NCBI GenBank assembly: GCA_038380795.1 | Contig: CM076267.1 | Coordinates: 15,359,501 to 15,423,500 of the forward strand | Direction: 5' to 3' | Origin: Pyrocephalus nanus | Lineage: Eukaryota; Chordata; Aves; Passeriformes; Tyrannidae | Length of the DNA: 64,000 nt | Part shown: piece after piece, positions 38,701 through 53,300 of the stretch | How positions within the stretch are numbered: position 1 is the first letter of the stretch | Layout: every line of letters starts with the position of its first letter | Position numbers and translations under genes: made by a program | The notes under the pieces: generated by a model | What the model was told of the DNA's origin: nothing | What the model saw: only the letters and a program-made list of their open reading frames with translations | The model's database searches: none

Positions 38701-39109
38701 ATATCATTAATGATTTAGGCAGCATATAGATAATTTGCAGAGGGTTAACGGTAGATCTGCTTGATTAGTTACACTGGCAAACATTCCCTAGAAATAAAAA
38801 GTTATGATTAACACATCAAGAGACTTCTAGAATCCCATTGAAGGGTGTCACAATCCTTCAAAAACATCCTCATCTGTTCCCTGCTCACTGTGGAATCAAC
38901 AACAGTTGTGTCACTTCTGATGGATGCTGTATAATCTGCTCCTAAAAAATTTGCATCCCTCATGTTACAATATTAATACATGAAAGGCAAATGCAGTGAA
39001 AAAGGAAATCATCTGTGCTATTTATTTGCTGAGGCAAAATGAGAAATGATGGTTTAAAGACAGTTATGCAGCCTTTCCTCCAACTTCTCTTATCTACACT
39101 GAAAAAACA

Positions 39110-39380
39110 ATTTTTTTCTTTCTTTTACCCATAACTCCAGTTTTTGAAGACTCTGACATCTCTCAGCACTCATCTCTGGACTATCTAAATATTATTCACT
39201 TCTTGAAAGTGTGATGCCTCAGAGGGCACAGGAACCTCTGTGTGGCTTTACCAATTAAACAGAACAGAAATTTTATTCCACATATCTGTAGGTAATAATC
39301 CTCTCTATACAGCCTAGTATAGTGCTTGCATTTTTGGTAGTGGCCTGCCATTGGCTTATGATGACTCAAATAGTGGAAAA
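39110..39380 (-). mobile_element. CR1/L3-like fragment, antisense
   Basis: Plus-strand text resembles the antisense of an old CR1 ORF2. 'TCATCTCTGGACTATC' near 39170 is followed by a mutated 'GTGATGCCTCAGAGGGCACA'. Further on, 'TATACAGCCTAGTATAGT' is followed by 'GCTTGCATTTTTGGTAGTGG' and 'GATGACTCAAATA'. These match the order of the family's antisense blocks, but identity is low throughout. The fragment ends about 20 nt before the TTTC array. Confidence 0.5.
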
Positions 39381-39400
39381 AAGCTCATCAAGAATGGACA

Positions 39401-39697
<297 letters not shown>

Positions 39698-42600
39698 AGT
39701 TATGTTGTTTAGTACTAATGAAAAGAAACTCAGAGAACTCAATGATATATATTAAATAGCATGTAGATAATAACATGAGAATGTAAGAAGTATAACAGCG
39801 ACCAGTCATGGCCACAAAAATAAGAATTCTCTTCGTACCCATGAACTGATAGCACAGTCTCTCATTACTTCAAGAGTTTGGGCACACAAGACAAAACCCA
39901 TTTGCTTAAGCAGTGACTTAAAACCTCAGGGCTAATGTATCTCTAATCCATGAACAAGAGGAGCAGTACGTAAGAACAGTACTTGGTTCACATTGCTCCT
40001 GAGCAGCCAGATAAAGAACCAAAGGCCACACAGTCAGACTTTCACCAAGCTGTTCCCCTTTAATGCACTTTTCAGTAGGAAATCCTCTTTTTACTATGCT
40101 TCCCGTGCTCTCTTGGCCATAGGTGTGCTAAAAAGCAGAATGGAAAATTCATATGATGAGGCAAAGATATACAGGCTTTTTCTGCTTCCAACAGTCCACC
40201 CAAAATTACAACTCAGGGACAGGAAAGGGATGATATCATGAAAAATAAAGACTGATATTTCTAAAGGCATGAAAAAAAAAAGGAAAAGGTTATTATTTTA
40301 TCTGATCCAAATGTCAGATGCAGGCTCAAAAGCCAGAAAGCAAATAAAAAGAAGAGGGGGGAAAGGATTTTAGCTAATAATTATATCTTTTTCTTTTTCT
40401 TTTTTTTCCCTCCTTTTTCTTAATCCCATTAGGAAATTGGGACAAGCTGGAGACATTCTCTCCTCTCTCGCTTCTACAACACTTTTATCTGCCTGATAGA
40501 ATCCAAGTCAGAGTTGCTTAACGTATGAGGTTTCTTCCTGAGAGGCACAATCACCCCTCTTTCTTTTACTGCAGAAGAGAGGGCTTTCTTGTCATCTTAC
40601 TATTTGATGTGCAAATGTGTCCCTCCACACAAAGGCACACATCTTCCTTCAGCAGATTCTGCCTCCTTGCACATCTCTCACTGAGGAGAGTTAATGCAAT
40701 GGCTCTGGCACCTACCTCAGTTCTCCCCATCAGAATTGAATTGGAAATCACACATGCATGAGGAAGCAAATATTATTTGGGGTGTGAATTCAGCATGGAG
40801 GAAATATGGTCACAGTGATTCAGTGAGGAGAAATTCATGACAGAGTGTCTGCATGTCTGTGTGTGTGAATGATCCTGAAGAGATCTGTGGACATCAGGAA
40901 GGTTGTTCAGTGATTGCCTGTGTGGAAACTTGCTTGCAACTTTGCTAGGTTTTCATAATTGGTGTTGTAATTGCCAATGAATGTCTTGCATCAGGCTTAT
41001 TACCTATATAAATGTGTGTAAGTGTGTATTTGTGTATGTACATAAATGCTTATATATGAATTTATATGTGTGTCTGTGTTGGCCAATACATCTTGCAAGA
41101 CTTGGTGGGCTAAATGCTTTGACTCATAGCATTGATTTGCAATGTGTCTTTTCTTCTATGTTACATGACTTAGACTAAGCTATTCTGAGTCTCCCTTAAA
41201 ATGATTAAAGGCACTACTGGAAAAACTAGTGGCAGAAAGGTGTAATAAGTAATACCCTATAATTGACAACTTTAGTGTCAAAGACAAAATGGCTGTTCTT
41301 TTGAAAGTCCTCACTTTCTACGCTACCCATCAGGCTTTAGATGTACAGAAGCAGAGATAACTTTTGTGTCAATCAACAGCTGTGTCATTTTTTTATACCT
41401 GTTAACATCCACTCAAATTTGCCACATTATGTTAACAAAAACCCAGGACTTTGTCAATGCTATGTCAAGATTTCTTAGATTTTATCACCTAAAATCTCCA
41501 ATGTCGTTCCTACCTGAGCTCAGGTCTCTCAGCATCTAGGATGACTGAGCTTTTCATGTGCCAACCCCATCAAGCAGTGGTATCTTTCACCTCCCTCCCA
41601 CACTCTCCCCATCCATTGCTGAACTGCAGGTGTGCTGTGTTCAAGGGGAGCACAGACAGTAAGATATTCCTGGAAGACAATCACTCAAATGCATCTGTCC
41701 CAGGGAAAAAAATATGAAGCAATAAGAGGGGGTTTGCACGGCATGCAGCCAGTAATGACCAATAAAGTAAAAAAGGATAAGGGAAAACTCTATATTGAGC
41801 TGTTCTCTGTATACAAGTATGATGTACCAGAAGGCAAGTATGGTACAATGAAAGACCATATCTGTAAGCAAGACTATAAAAGGAGGACTAAAGATGGCTA
41901 TCCACTCCTGTCATGTGGAGAACCTTAAAGACCCCTCACTGTAGTTGGTATGATCATATAGAACAAGGAGTATCATTTGTCTAAATGCAAAGCCTAAAAG
42001 ACAGTTCCCCTTGGCACTAGCTTCTGCTTGACTCAATTAGTAAAATCTTAGGTCTTCTAGACTTACTGGAAATAAAAAATGAAGTGGATGAATTAAGCAG
42101 TTATTAAATAGCTTGGGTAACCCTTTCAGAGCACTGATTTATATTTATAAAATCCAGACTCACTACTGGAACCCTGTATTGGATAATTTCCCTTGTTCTA
42201 AAACTTCCCTTGGTGGTGTATGTTTTGAGCCCTCTGCAATTTTAGTGGTGAGATAGGAACCTTGCAACTCACCATCTGCTCCATTTAGGAAAGGTGCAAT
42301 AGTCCAGTCTGGCACAGAGAAGGTACACTCTGGATTGAGCTCCTCTCACAAAGTCAAAAGTGAAAGTATCATCCAAGTTAGAATTTAAGACCTGGATCTC
42401 ATCTTGCTTGGGTTTGGAGATTTTGTTCAAATCTTAGCAGCTGCAGAGCAGAGAGAGGGGAATGCCCACCAAAACCAGCATGGAGGAGAAGGGACTCATT
42501 CCAGAGCAGCACAGGATTACACAGGAGATAGGGCAGACCAGAACAGCTAATTTGACCAAACCAACTCCAGACAAGTCCAGATTTTAAGATATTTTTTGAA

Positions 42601-44120
42601 AATGTGACCAATAGGCATCTGAAATCCATTAGGACAGAGGAGCTGTATTTGTGATTCACTTAAACCTACTTTTGTAAGATTTCCGCACACTACAGCTCCC
42701 AGTGCGCTTAACTGACAGGCTAAAACTCTGATAGCTGTCTCTAAACAGACATTGGTTTCTCTAAGGCTCAGAGAGCTTAACTAAATTACTCTGTTTCCCA
42801 TCACCTTCAGAGAGAAGGCAAGGACGCTGCACACACCATCTCAGAAGCTGGGCTGTGTTTGTGGCGAAGATAACCCTGCCATGGAGGGTTGTAATCACCT
42901 CACTCAGACCACCTGTTTCGAGTGGTACATCAAGTGACACAGATTTTTGTGACTGACTCTATGCTACCATCTTAACTTCAGCAGAAAACACCTCAGTTGC
43001 TGGAAATCACAAATATTAGTTTTACAAACCCCTCTCCCTGCAGACCAGACCAGAGATACCGACCATTGCTTAAACAATGCACAAAAGATTTAAGTTCCTT
43101 GCTAAGCAATCCACAACCTGCCCCCCTCAAAAAAGTCATACCTTTTCCATATGTGTATTACGTGTTTCATATAATTTATTGCACACATGGTAAAAATATA
43201 TCTGACAATATATAAAATGCAATTTTTAAAAGAAGAAAAAAAAGAATTGGCCTATTGTTCTGTTGCTTAAAATATGGGACACCACATGATATACGTTAAA
43301 ATTATAAGAATATGTTGAAAATATTTTATGTCATTCCATGTAATATATTTGAAATATCATGACAGCTGCTATAGGCTGTAATATGTTCCATATTGTCTGA
43401 TATATTCTAAATATCTGTGTAATACATTTCATTAAATACATGGCAAATGAAAAAATAAATAAAAGTTTTCCCTTTGCCTAATCTGAGTGCATGTAATAAA
43501 TAAATATACATGTACATTCATGAAAGAAGTAAAACAACTTGTTTATTCCTAACACCTTTTATGTTCTTCTTAATTGACACACGGGTAAACAAGCTTTTAT
43601 TTATAGCAAACAAGGATTTCACAGAAACCATAAATTTACTCCAGTACACAAATTCTTCAATTATGGGTTTGAAATGATCAAATGTGGAGTATACATAATA
43701 CTTGCTGATTTACATAAACCAATGAAAACAGAAAATAGAATAAAACTTGACAGTCAGTCACACTTGCAAAAGCCACTTTACAAATATTTCACTGAAGCCA
43801 TAAAGATGTTTGATGAAAATCATCCTTCACACAGATGCCACAAAAGAGCATCGCCCACCCAAAAGTCCAATGTATTGTTACCAATTGCCTGACATATTGT
43901 TTTGCCGAAGGACTTAGAATATTATGTTCCATTCCAGTGCAAAAATAGAAAACCATATGATTGAGAGACGGAAAAGATTTATTAGCTTCCCTTTCTTCTC
44001 TCTCCTAGCAGCCTGATCAGGATGATTTCCTATTGCATATGACACTTAAAAAATCCCCTGTATTCTTATGTTTATGGTGCTATACAGTGGGAGAGGAAAG
44101 AGGAGAACCAGCTTCAGACG
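39698..44120. other. Unique non-coding DNA
   Basis: No gene is recognised. A TG-rich patch lies at about 41010-41080. A very AT-rich block spans about 43140-43540 with repeated TAATATATTTGAAATAT-like strings. The frame at 41632-41928 (98 codons) has no motif. Its neighbours, including 42399-42659 on the minus strand, are likewise featureless. Confidence 0.4.
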
Positions 44121-44360
44121 TGGAGGAGGTGGCATCACAGGAAGGCAGCAACATGTTTTCTATTACCACTGGTGACAGAAAAAGAGTCAGGAGTTTGCCT
44201 TCCCACAGAGGAGGTATAAACTAGACATTAGAAAAACTTCACAGGGCAGGATATCAAACCTCACAGGGAGACTACCTGGGGATCTAGGGCACCCCTTTTC
44301 TTGGAGGTTTCACATGCCAGGTAGGAAAACACCTCTCAGAGGAAGTGATATAGGGGAATG
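44121..44360 (+). mobile_element. Faint CR1-like fragment
   Basis: Short plus-strand blocks recall a CR1 ORF2 C-terminus in sense orientation: 'AACTAGACATTAGAAAAACT' near 44219, 'CTTGGAGGTTTCACA' near 44300, and 'AAAACACCTCTCAGAGGAAG' near 44327. In the family these correspond to the 'LDIRKKF', 'PSLEVF' and 3' end segments. Order and spacing fit, but identity is low. Confidence 0.35.
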
Positions 44361-47300
44361 AGCTGTGATATCATCACTGAAGCCTCTTCTCCCTCTGGCC
44401 CATATGGCAACTGGGTGATTATGTAAATGCAACAACTTTTATGTTAGGAGAATATCTTAGGCAGCTTAATATGCAGAAAGCCATTTTTATAGCCATGGTC
44501 TTAGGACAGGCACATTACAAACTCTTTTGCATCTAGACATGATGCAGAAAAGCTGCTGGATGTGAAAGGAAATAACCATTCCAACCCAGAGGATAGATAA
44601 TTTTAAGGCTTACATATTTGGCCAAAAGTCAGATGATTTTGGCCCACTTCACCACTATGTTAACTGCTTGCTTACTTGATCTTTAGATTTTAGATTCAAT
44701 GTTGACCTACCCCCAGGCTCTCCCTAGTTTAACTATCAGCACAATGATTTTTTGTTGCAATGCTAACATGCAGTAGTGGGCAACTGGGCTGTGGATCTCA
44801 CTGGCTGTTCCACACTTGATTGCAACACAGTTATTTGACCACTCCTGTCTAGTTCAGCTTTCTCCCAGCCCCCCAGACTTGCTTGGTGTTTTTTTGGAAC
44901 ATGTGTTATGTTACAAATCTGCTACTCCTGTGCCTACAGATCAATAGTTAAACCCATATGTATGCTCCTGAGCAAATCTGCCTGTATGGATTCTGGAAAT
45001 GGACTGCTGTGGGACTATGTGCATCTACATCTCTACATCCAGAGTTTGAAAGAATGTTCCACAACGCCTTTGTGCCTAAGTTTCCCTAAATATCAGAATG
45101 CTTATAATTCAAGTGGTAACGTGAAATCCTAGGACAATTTCTTTTTTCATGGTCCTAGACAGAATCACCACCACTTAGCCACTTATATGCAAAAGACTCT
45201 AAACATTTGAAAAAGTCCAATTCTTTTTGCAATGCAGTCAAAATCCGATGTTGAATTTTGTCCAGACTTAACATGCTTTTATGTGCTTATAGCTCATGAA
45301 AAGTAACAGGGCTTATGCACATGTTTAAGTACTTTGCGAGATAGAAATGGGTTACGTACATGTGGTGATACTTCAGAGAAAGCCTGTCCCTGTATGTGCT
45401 ATGATAGAATAGTCAGGGTTAAGCAACTTTGAACCAGTTCACATTTTAGGGGTTGGGATATACTTATCTTCCCAGTGAGTCATGATTTCCTTGCTGTTAG
45501 CTATTAATAACCCTTGGAGGAACTTTTAAAGCTGATAACCATTTCCTATCATTTTTGGCATTTTAAACATGTTTTTATTTTATTTTCCCATTTCTCCCAG
45601 TCCCCCAAAGACAGCCAGATTCCCAGAACCCTTGTGGATTAAAGAGATCGCTTCCTGCCCTTCCCATCCTCCTGCTTCCTCCACCCTTTCCAGGCCAATA
45701 AAAGGACTTTAAATTATTGAGATCATCTTTTTCTTTTTTGGTTCTGTTCTTTTATTTTTAATGTGGTCAGTTACTTCTCATTTTCTGGCCCATATCTTCA
45801 TCTTCTCAGTAGACTAGATGTAATATGAACCAGTGAACTTTAAACACTTGGGGCCAGCAATAGCCCCAAGCAATGTATATTTAATTAAGCAATATATATT
45901 TAATTATATTTAACCTCCCAAGGGTTAAAGTTCAAATACTGGTTGATAAGAAAGCTGCCCCTCTAGCTTATTCAAGTGCTGATTTTGTTAGGTTTTGTGA
46001 TGCCCTTGCCTCTTTAGTTCAGGATAGGAGCATATGCAGCAACTGGAAGGGCCAGTCCATGAATATGGCAGAATTGAGAGTGATTTCACTTTGCAGTCCC
46101 ACTTCTAAATTAAGCATGAAAGATGGGGGCTGGGGTAATCCTCAATACACTTTGTTCCTGCTCAGGATCAGCTTGCTTCCTGGAGCTAAGTCTTTTTTAC
46201 AAAGGGGAATTTCAGCATGTGGACATGTGCAGGGCAAAGAAAAATCTCCGCTATTTCACACAGTCTTTGAGGAAATCAGTGATGTCTCATTTGTCTAGAG
46301 CAAAAGTGGGAAACATGTTAACACAGATGCCCCCTGAAAGATGCAAACAGCAGAGAAGAAGATCTAGAAGGATTATCAGGATTGTGCTTTAAATACATTC
46401 CACCTCGCAGATGTATGAGAGAGAGAGAATGGGGAAAAAGACCAGGAAAGCTCAAGATAAAACAACTTCCAGATGCAGCCCTTGCCCTGGTGCAGCCAGA
46501 TCCCTGCTGCCTCTCCAACACAACATTTCAGCCTCTCAGAGCTCATTAGGATCTAAAAGAGGGTCATAGACAATAACTGTGTGCCTTAAATCTTGTCCAT
46601 CTTACAGGCATCTTGTCTCAAGCAATCAAAGGCAGCCTATGCTGGCACAGCCCAGTAATTAGCCGGCTGTGCTTCCAGCTGGTTTGCAGGCACATGGCAG
46701 GTTAAACAATAAATAAATCAGATTAGGCTGAAATCTGTTAAGCAAGAGTGGTCCTGGCATTCAAAGCCATTTCTTCAAAGCGCTGCAGATCAGTGCTTGG
46801 GTTTTATTTTCCAAAGCCTGTTATCATGTGTATGGCTACATGGTACTTTGCAGACAGACACAACTTCATTTTGCCTGAGTTTTGAGTAGGAGCTTTAGAC
46901 CAGAAGCAATATAACCTCCTGAGAGGGCAGTTATAGAACTCTGGTTGGCTTGTGGCTGATCCAAGGCCTGAATAGAGAAATCTGCTATCTTGCGTGGAAG
47001 GAATTTTCCTTGTATGACCTGGGGAAATACTAGCGCTCATTTGCAAACCTCACAGCCTTCATCCAAATGAACATTACCCATCCTAACTGCTCTGTGGGCT
47101 TCCCTGTCTGCTGCAAAAGTGTTTCATCAGGAGCTTAAGGTCTATGCATGAAAAAGTATGGGTTATTTCTTTATTAAAGTTGAAGAGTCATTGAAATTCA
47201 TGAGAAAAGGAAAGGTAAGATGTCTTTTTTAAGTAAAAAAAAATAATTGCTGCCTATTTCTCTGGGATGTAGGGATTGAGAAGCAAGTGGACAGGGAGAT

Positions 47301-50300
47301 TTGCCTGCATTCCAATGGAGCTGACTCCATTCTCAGCTCTCTGACATGGTCCTACCATACTTGGAGGAAATGCTTCACCTTGGAGAAGAGCCCAAAACCA
47401 CCTTCAACCTCCATCTCCAACAGTTCCTCCAGAAGTCTCTGCCCCTGGTCCCTTACATCTGCATCTGTACTTAAGGAGTCTGAGGTGTCCCAGATGGCCA
47501 CATTGATGAGCAACAGAGGACAAATTCCATCAAGTCACTGGAGCTTCTGGAGGAAGACTATGTGTACAAAGAAACTCTGGGGAAATCCAAGGGTCCCATT
47601 AAGTGGGAAGGGACCGCTTTATTTCTGGAAACACTTCCTAAAGTCTGATTTATAGAAAATCCCTTTAATTCTGCTTCTACATAGTTTCAGCTGTCGTAAC
47701 ATCTACCAGTCCCAGATCTTGACTCCTTGTGCTCTGCATTATATCAGCAGAGCTGAGAAATGTGGTCCCTGGCCACAGAACACACCATGCCATGCCACCA
47801 CACAAAAAGCAACAAGCAACTCTGAAGTGAAAGGGACATAGGAAACCCAGCTGATAGCTTGATCCTGCTTCCCTTCTAAACTGGAGTGGAGGAGCAAACA
47901 AAAAATTTAGAAAGTGAACCTGATGATAAATGCTACCTGCCTCTTTACTGACACAGTCCATGAAGAAATGTTTCTATGGCAGTCAAGATGCTATCTCTCA
48001 TTTTCCTTGTGTTTCCTCATGTGCTTTTCCACACAGGCTTTAATGAAATTCTCATAAAAAATGACTAATTGTCAGCAAGGCTAAATGACAGTGCTATAAA
48101 GCAAAGATTTTTTCAATACCCAAGTTGCAGGCAGTTTCTAAACCATTTAGCTTCTTTTCCCATACCTCCCGGCTGCCTCTTTGCTTTGGGGGAAGCAATC
48201 AAGAATCTGCCCAAATCAAAATATGCAGCTTCTTTCCCCAGAGAAAATACATATATCACAGTTAGTGAGTTGGTTATAGAAGAACTTTTGAACCTCTTCA
48301 GGCCGTGTTTTGCCTCCTGGAGTGATCTTCTTTCCCTCTTCATAGTACCTCACTGGCCAGGCACATTTCTTTAGTTAGGAGTTGTTCTACCCAGTGGGAT
48401 AAATATCCCCTTTAAAATTATTTTCAGATGGAAATAATGGGTTCTCTTTCACTCTCTCTTCTCCCTCCCTCCCCCATCTCCTCTGTGGAATATTCACCAT
48501 AGGCTGCATTTAGAGATGGTGAAAATTTGTCATGTTTTTATCTTGTTGGAAATCTGTCAGAAATCCAAAGACTTTTTTTTCCACATAAAACCCCTCCAAA
48601 TTTTATTTTTTTTTCCCTTCTAAAACCAAACAAAATAGTTTTCTTGGAGGAGGGAAGGTCAGAGCCCAGCTGCTTTGAGAGCTCATTCTCTGTCTGTGCC
48701 AGGATGGCTGTAGTTTTCCCCTTTCTTCCCCAGTAAGTGCAGGAAAGGTTGTCTGTCAGCAGGGACATGCTCAGAGGCACAAGACCATCCTGTCGCTGTT
48801 GGTACTTGGCAGCTCAGGAGCTGGTGCCTTGCTTGGACTTGCCGTTCTGATAACTAGTGACAGTTTAGGATCCCACCCTTCCTTCCTATCCTTGGCTGAT
48901 TCTGTGCTTATCTGACTGCATTCAGGATGGTCCCTTGAACTATCTTTATCAATGACAGATCTAGCAGGGGTTGATGGAGATATTTCATGGGTTTGGCAGT
49001 TGGAGCTGGGGTGGTGCTAAATATCCTCTCATTCAGCTGACCCTAAAAAAAAAACTGGTGAAGCACACATGCACAAATCCCTTAACTCTGCAATGCTGAC
49101 ATACCACATTGTGAGTGTTAAGAAGAAGATGTTAAATAAGGTTGATTTTCATTCACTGAAGCAAAAGACACAATCCTTAAATTTTCAATTTACCCTGACT
49201 CTTAGACATTAAGTTAAATTCCCAGACATATATGAAAACATGCACCTAGCCACCTAACCTTCTCTGTTTATATTTATAGGTTGTTTAAAATCTGTGACAT
49301 AATCCTATATTTCTCTGATTTAATTTTGTTTCCCCAAGTCCTTGAAGAGAATGGACTAAATTTGGATTGCATTTGGCTGGAGGCTGTACCTGCAAGAAGT
49401 CAGATTTGCTGTCCAAACAACTGGGCCTAAGATTAAGGACAGATAACTTAGCAGTGGTATATCAGATCTGTTGTTTCTCATTTCCCATTTCACCCTCTTC
49501 TCTGATCTCCCAATCCAAGACAAAAATCAGCTTCTAATCCTGACTTCTAGTAGGCAAAAATGGGATGGATTCCTCTCTTGACACCCAGCCACTTTTGTGC
49601 ACCAGACAGAAGGAGAGGTATATGATACATCTCACCTGCCTGTTCTGGCTCTCTTTTCTGCCATTTTCTCCCACAGTTTGTCTCTGCTAACTTTTGGGAG
49701 GACTCAAGCAGGATGGTGGGAAACTCTTCATTAGAAGGAGCGCTTCACTATGGCATCCCTATTGTGTCATACCCCACGTTACCCCATGGATATCCTCAGA
49801 ATTATTGCCAGGAGTTAAAGAGCACCAGGGCCTCCTTCCCTGCTAAGCTGTGTGTCAGCTTTTGCTTTGACCATGATTCTACATTCACAGCAGAGAGAGT
49901 TCCCATTAAGTCCTACTGAAATGGAAACAAGGAGACGGTTTTCAGTTTAATTCAGAGAGTTTCAGCACAAAAATCCTAGGTCTGTTGGCAAGGTGGTTCC
50001 AAAGGCTTGCATTTGGGTTTTTCTCTCCCTCTTTGCCCGTGAGGCAAGCCCCGCATCTCAGTACAGCATGTGTAGCAAGAAATTTTAAGGAGTTTCATTT
50101 CAGAATTCATCAACCAGAAACAATTAAAATCCCCAGTCATTTTTGACAGCCATGGCCATAGTGCATTTCTAGGATGCAGAAGCAGTGACTGACTTTGCAT
50201 GATTTTCGTGTTTCATCAGCAACTTGGAACATGGCTAAGGCTGCTAAAAATAAATGAATCCCTCTTTTCCATTTTTCTTCTTCACCTTTCAAAGAAAAAA

Positions 50301-53300
50301 ATGTTTTCTTGAGATTTTGTCAAAATACTTCTTTTCAGGGGCTTTTTCCATTTTCCCACCCTTCAATTGAACAGCACACCATTGTTTAGAGATTGTTAGC
50401 GATGGAAAGAAATAAATAATCATCACCACAAGAAGCATGTATCACCCCATGTATGCTGCTCCAGTCACCCATTGCTGAGAACAAAACCTTAGTTGTTCTG
50501 TGTCATCTGACTGATTCTCTCCTTTTGCCTCCATGTCTCTTGAATGAGTGTGTGACATGGCTCTATTTGAAACTCTGTTAGCCTAAGCCAGACTAATGTT
50601 TGCATGCGGGTGCAAAGCTGGCTCAGAACAATATCAGTTTTGAGAGCCTCACTCTGGAAATGCGTGCAGGAGCCACTTGGTATATTATTCCTCATTTACT
50701 TATTTATTTATTTTTTTTATTTAGATTTGAGTGTCTTAGTTCTTCTGTAGCGAGCACTGGCTGCAGGCCCACAGCCATATGGAACTGAACTGCTTTCTAA
50801 GAAAAACATGAGGAAGGGAATTGCATTTTCATGTTGTAATTTTTTCATAGGGGTATTTATTTCCAGTGCTCTTTTTCCCCCTCTCACTCCTCCCCCACTT
50901 CTGGAATTTGGTGTACAAAAGTCAAAGAAGCTATCAAACTACTGCTGCTGTTGCTGGTTTGGTTTGCATCTGGTTTTAATACTGAAAGATTTGGGGCAGA
51001 CAGCTCCAGAAAGGGAAATCCACAGATTGGGCAGTGAAAGCAGTGACATATTGCATCATGGTGTTCAGGTCCAGTGAAGAAGAGGAGTCTTTTGAGTGGC
51101 TCTTTTCTCACAGCTTCACAGTTCTGCTGCTTCTGGTGAGCCTGCAGAAGAGTCCTTTATGTTCTGAGAGGGACTGGTCGGGATCTATTAACTCCTTTCA
51201 TCCATCTAAACTGACAAAGAGCCATCAAGTGGTAACTTTATGTCATTACGATGTGGGCTAAATTAGAAGTGAATATTGAAGGCTCTACATGGAATTTTTA
51301 CATCCCAAAGAACTAATTCTAATTTAGTACAGGCATCAGCTCCATTCAAACCAGCATTACTAGCCTGAGTTTTCTCCTTACGTCTCTGTTCTTCTTTGTC
51401 AGTAAATATATTTCAAATGCCCAAGCAAACCAGATATGTTTTCTGAATGTCAAATGTTCCTCTTTCTTGTTGAAACAGAACAGTCCCAAATGCCTGCTAT
51501 TCAGTTCCCTCAGCACAAAAGCTGACTGAGGCAGTATGCAGTTGTTTTAGTATTCTGCTTTTCTAGAACACGAATTTTTTTCACAATCAGTTTGAACGTT
51601 TTTTTGTGGGTTTTTTTTTTTTGACTGAAGAAAACCTATGAAGATCAAATGCCTCTGGTTTAGCTACATTTTTGCAACAAATGATGACTATGAAATATAC
51701 CTTTTCATTCTTTGGTGAAATAAAAGACTGTGGCTTTAAAGTGTGCTTTATCAAAACTTACTGCATGAGCAGGCATTTCTTCAGAATTTCAATGTGTGTC
51801 CTGACTTTGTTGGACCCATAAGTCTTGAGCATTTAAAAAATCATGCTCTCACTCATTTTTTTATGTCTCTGGGCAGTAGGGAGGAAAGATTAAACAAGCA
51901 TTATGGGTTGATTTATCTGATTTCCATCATGAGATAGATCTCTTTCACAGAGAATGAGAAGGAGCAACTTTGCCTCTAAAAGCAAGACACCATATTTATG
52001 ACCACTACAAAGGGCTCTCTGACTGTCTCAGGGAGGATGAGCAGAGACATCACAGAGCAGGGAATTTCTTTGCAAAAAGATTAAACAAACTTAGCTTATA
52101 TTTTTCTGCAGTCCTTTCTGGGGCTGATGTATTAAAACCATGAGGTGAGATGAAGAGATAAAGGATCATTACAGCTTACAAAATATTACAAGTAGAATCG
52201 AGACATTTTCTTTCTGAAAAGAGCTGAGCAATGCAAACGAGCTAATCACATAGATTAGTTGGCTGACTTCTAATTACCCAGAGATTGTACAAGAAAGACT
52301 TGATAGTGTTCCCTTCACAGGTTCAAAGGCACTGACCTTAAAAACTCATCCCCTGCTGATTTTGAGAGAGCTCAGAGTCTGCAGCACACCCACTGTTGTA
52401 GGATGCTGCAGCTGCAGCCAAGCTGCTCTCTCCCAAGCTTCTGCTTCCCTTTCCTAGTCATGAGGTTGCAGGATTAAATGTGTAAGAGATGGCTTGAGGA
52501 TTTATTTTGATTTTATTTCAGGCATGAGGTATTTGCTGTTGTAAAGTGCATGACCCCAAGGAATGCTCCTTGCCATTGTTGTCAACCTCTATGCTAAAAG
52601 TGACAATACAGTCTGTAAACACATTGGAGAGTAGATGCCTTGTCAGAAGAGAGCAGGAGGCTTTCATTTTGTAAAGGTTCTTCATTTCCAAAGGTCACCT
52701 TTTGAATACCATTTGTTTCTAATCCCTTGGTTGCTGGTTTGGAAACAAACAAGTGGCAGGAAAGAACAAGGAGGCAGAACAGTTTGAAGGGAAAAGGGCA
52801 GAATGAGCTCATGCACCTAGAGCTGGTAATGATTTCTGGTGCTGAGCGGTTGATTTTATGGTTGGGGTTCATCCAAGTAGTTTCTGTAGAATGGAGAGAG
52901 ATACAGTATATTTGTGTACCATTCACGCATCCTGCACATTCAGAGCAAATGAAGCTGAGAAGGCAGTTCCTCATAGATCTGCTTCAAATGTATTGTTTGT
53001 GACTTTTCCCATGCTTGACCAAATAACATTATTACACATTGCCAAACTCCTCAAAGCCTTTACTCTTCTGATGTAACAGAAATCTGGAAAGCCTCCTTAA
53101 TGCTGGCTTATAATACACCCCTATTTTAACCTGGAGGAGGCATTTTCTCACAGACGATGGTTTCCTATGACTGCTCTCTCTGTCGAGACTATCAGAAAGT
53201 GAATAAAACAATATTAATTTGAACGATCATTTCTGTAACATAGGCACCTCCCCTGCAAACAGAGAGTGAAAAAATGGGAGAACTGTAAAATGAGAATGAG

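Noticed and set aside
47287..47655. Open frame of 122 codons with a second protein-like frame overlapping
   Set aside because: Neither frame is sustained and no family is recognised. The alternative frame is only about 40 codons.
52594..52974. Minus-strand frame of 126 codons
   Set aside because: There is an equally open frame on the opposite strand and no motif in either.
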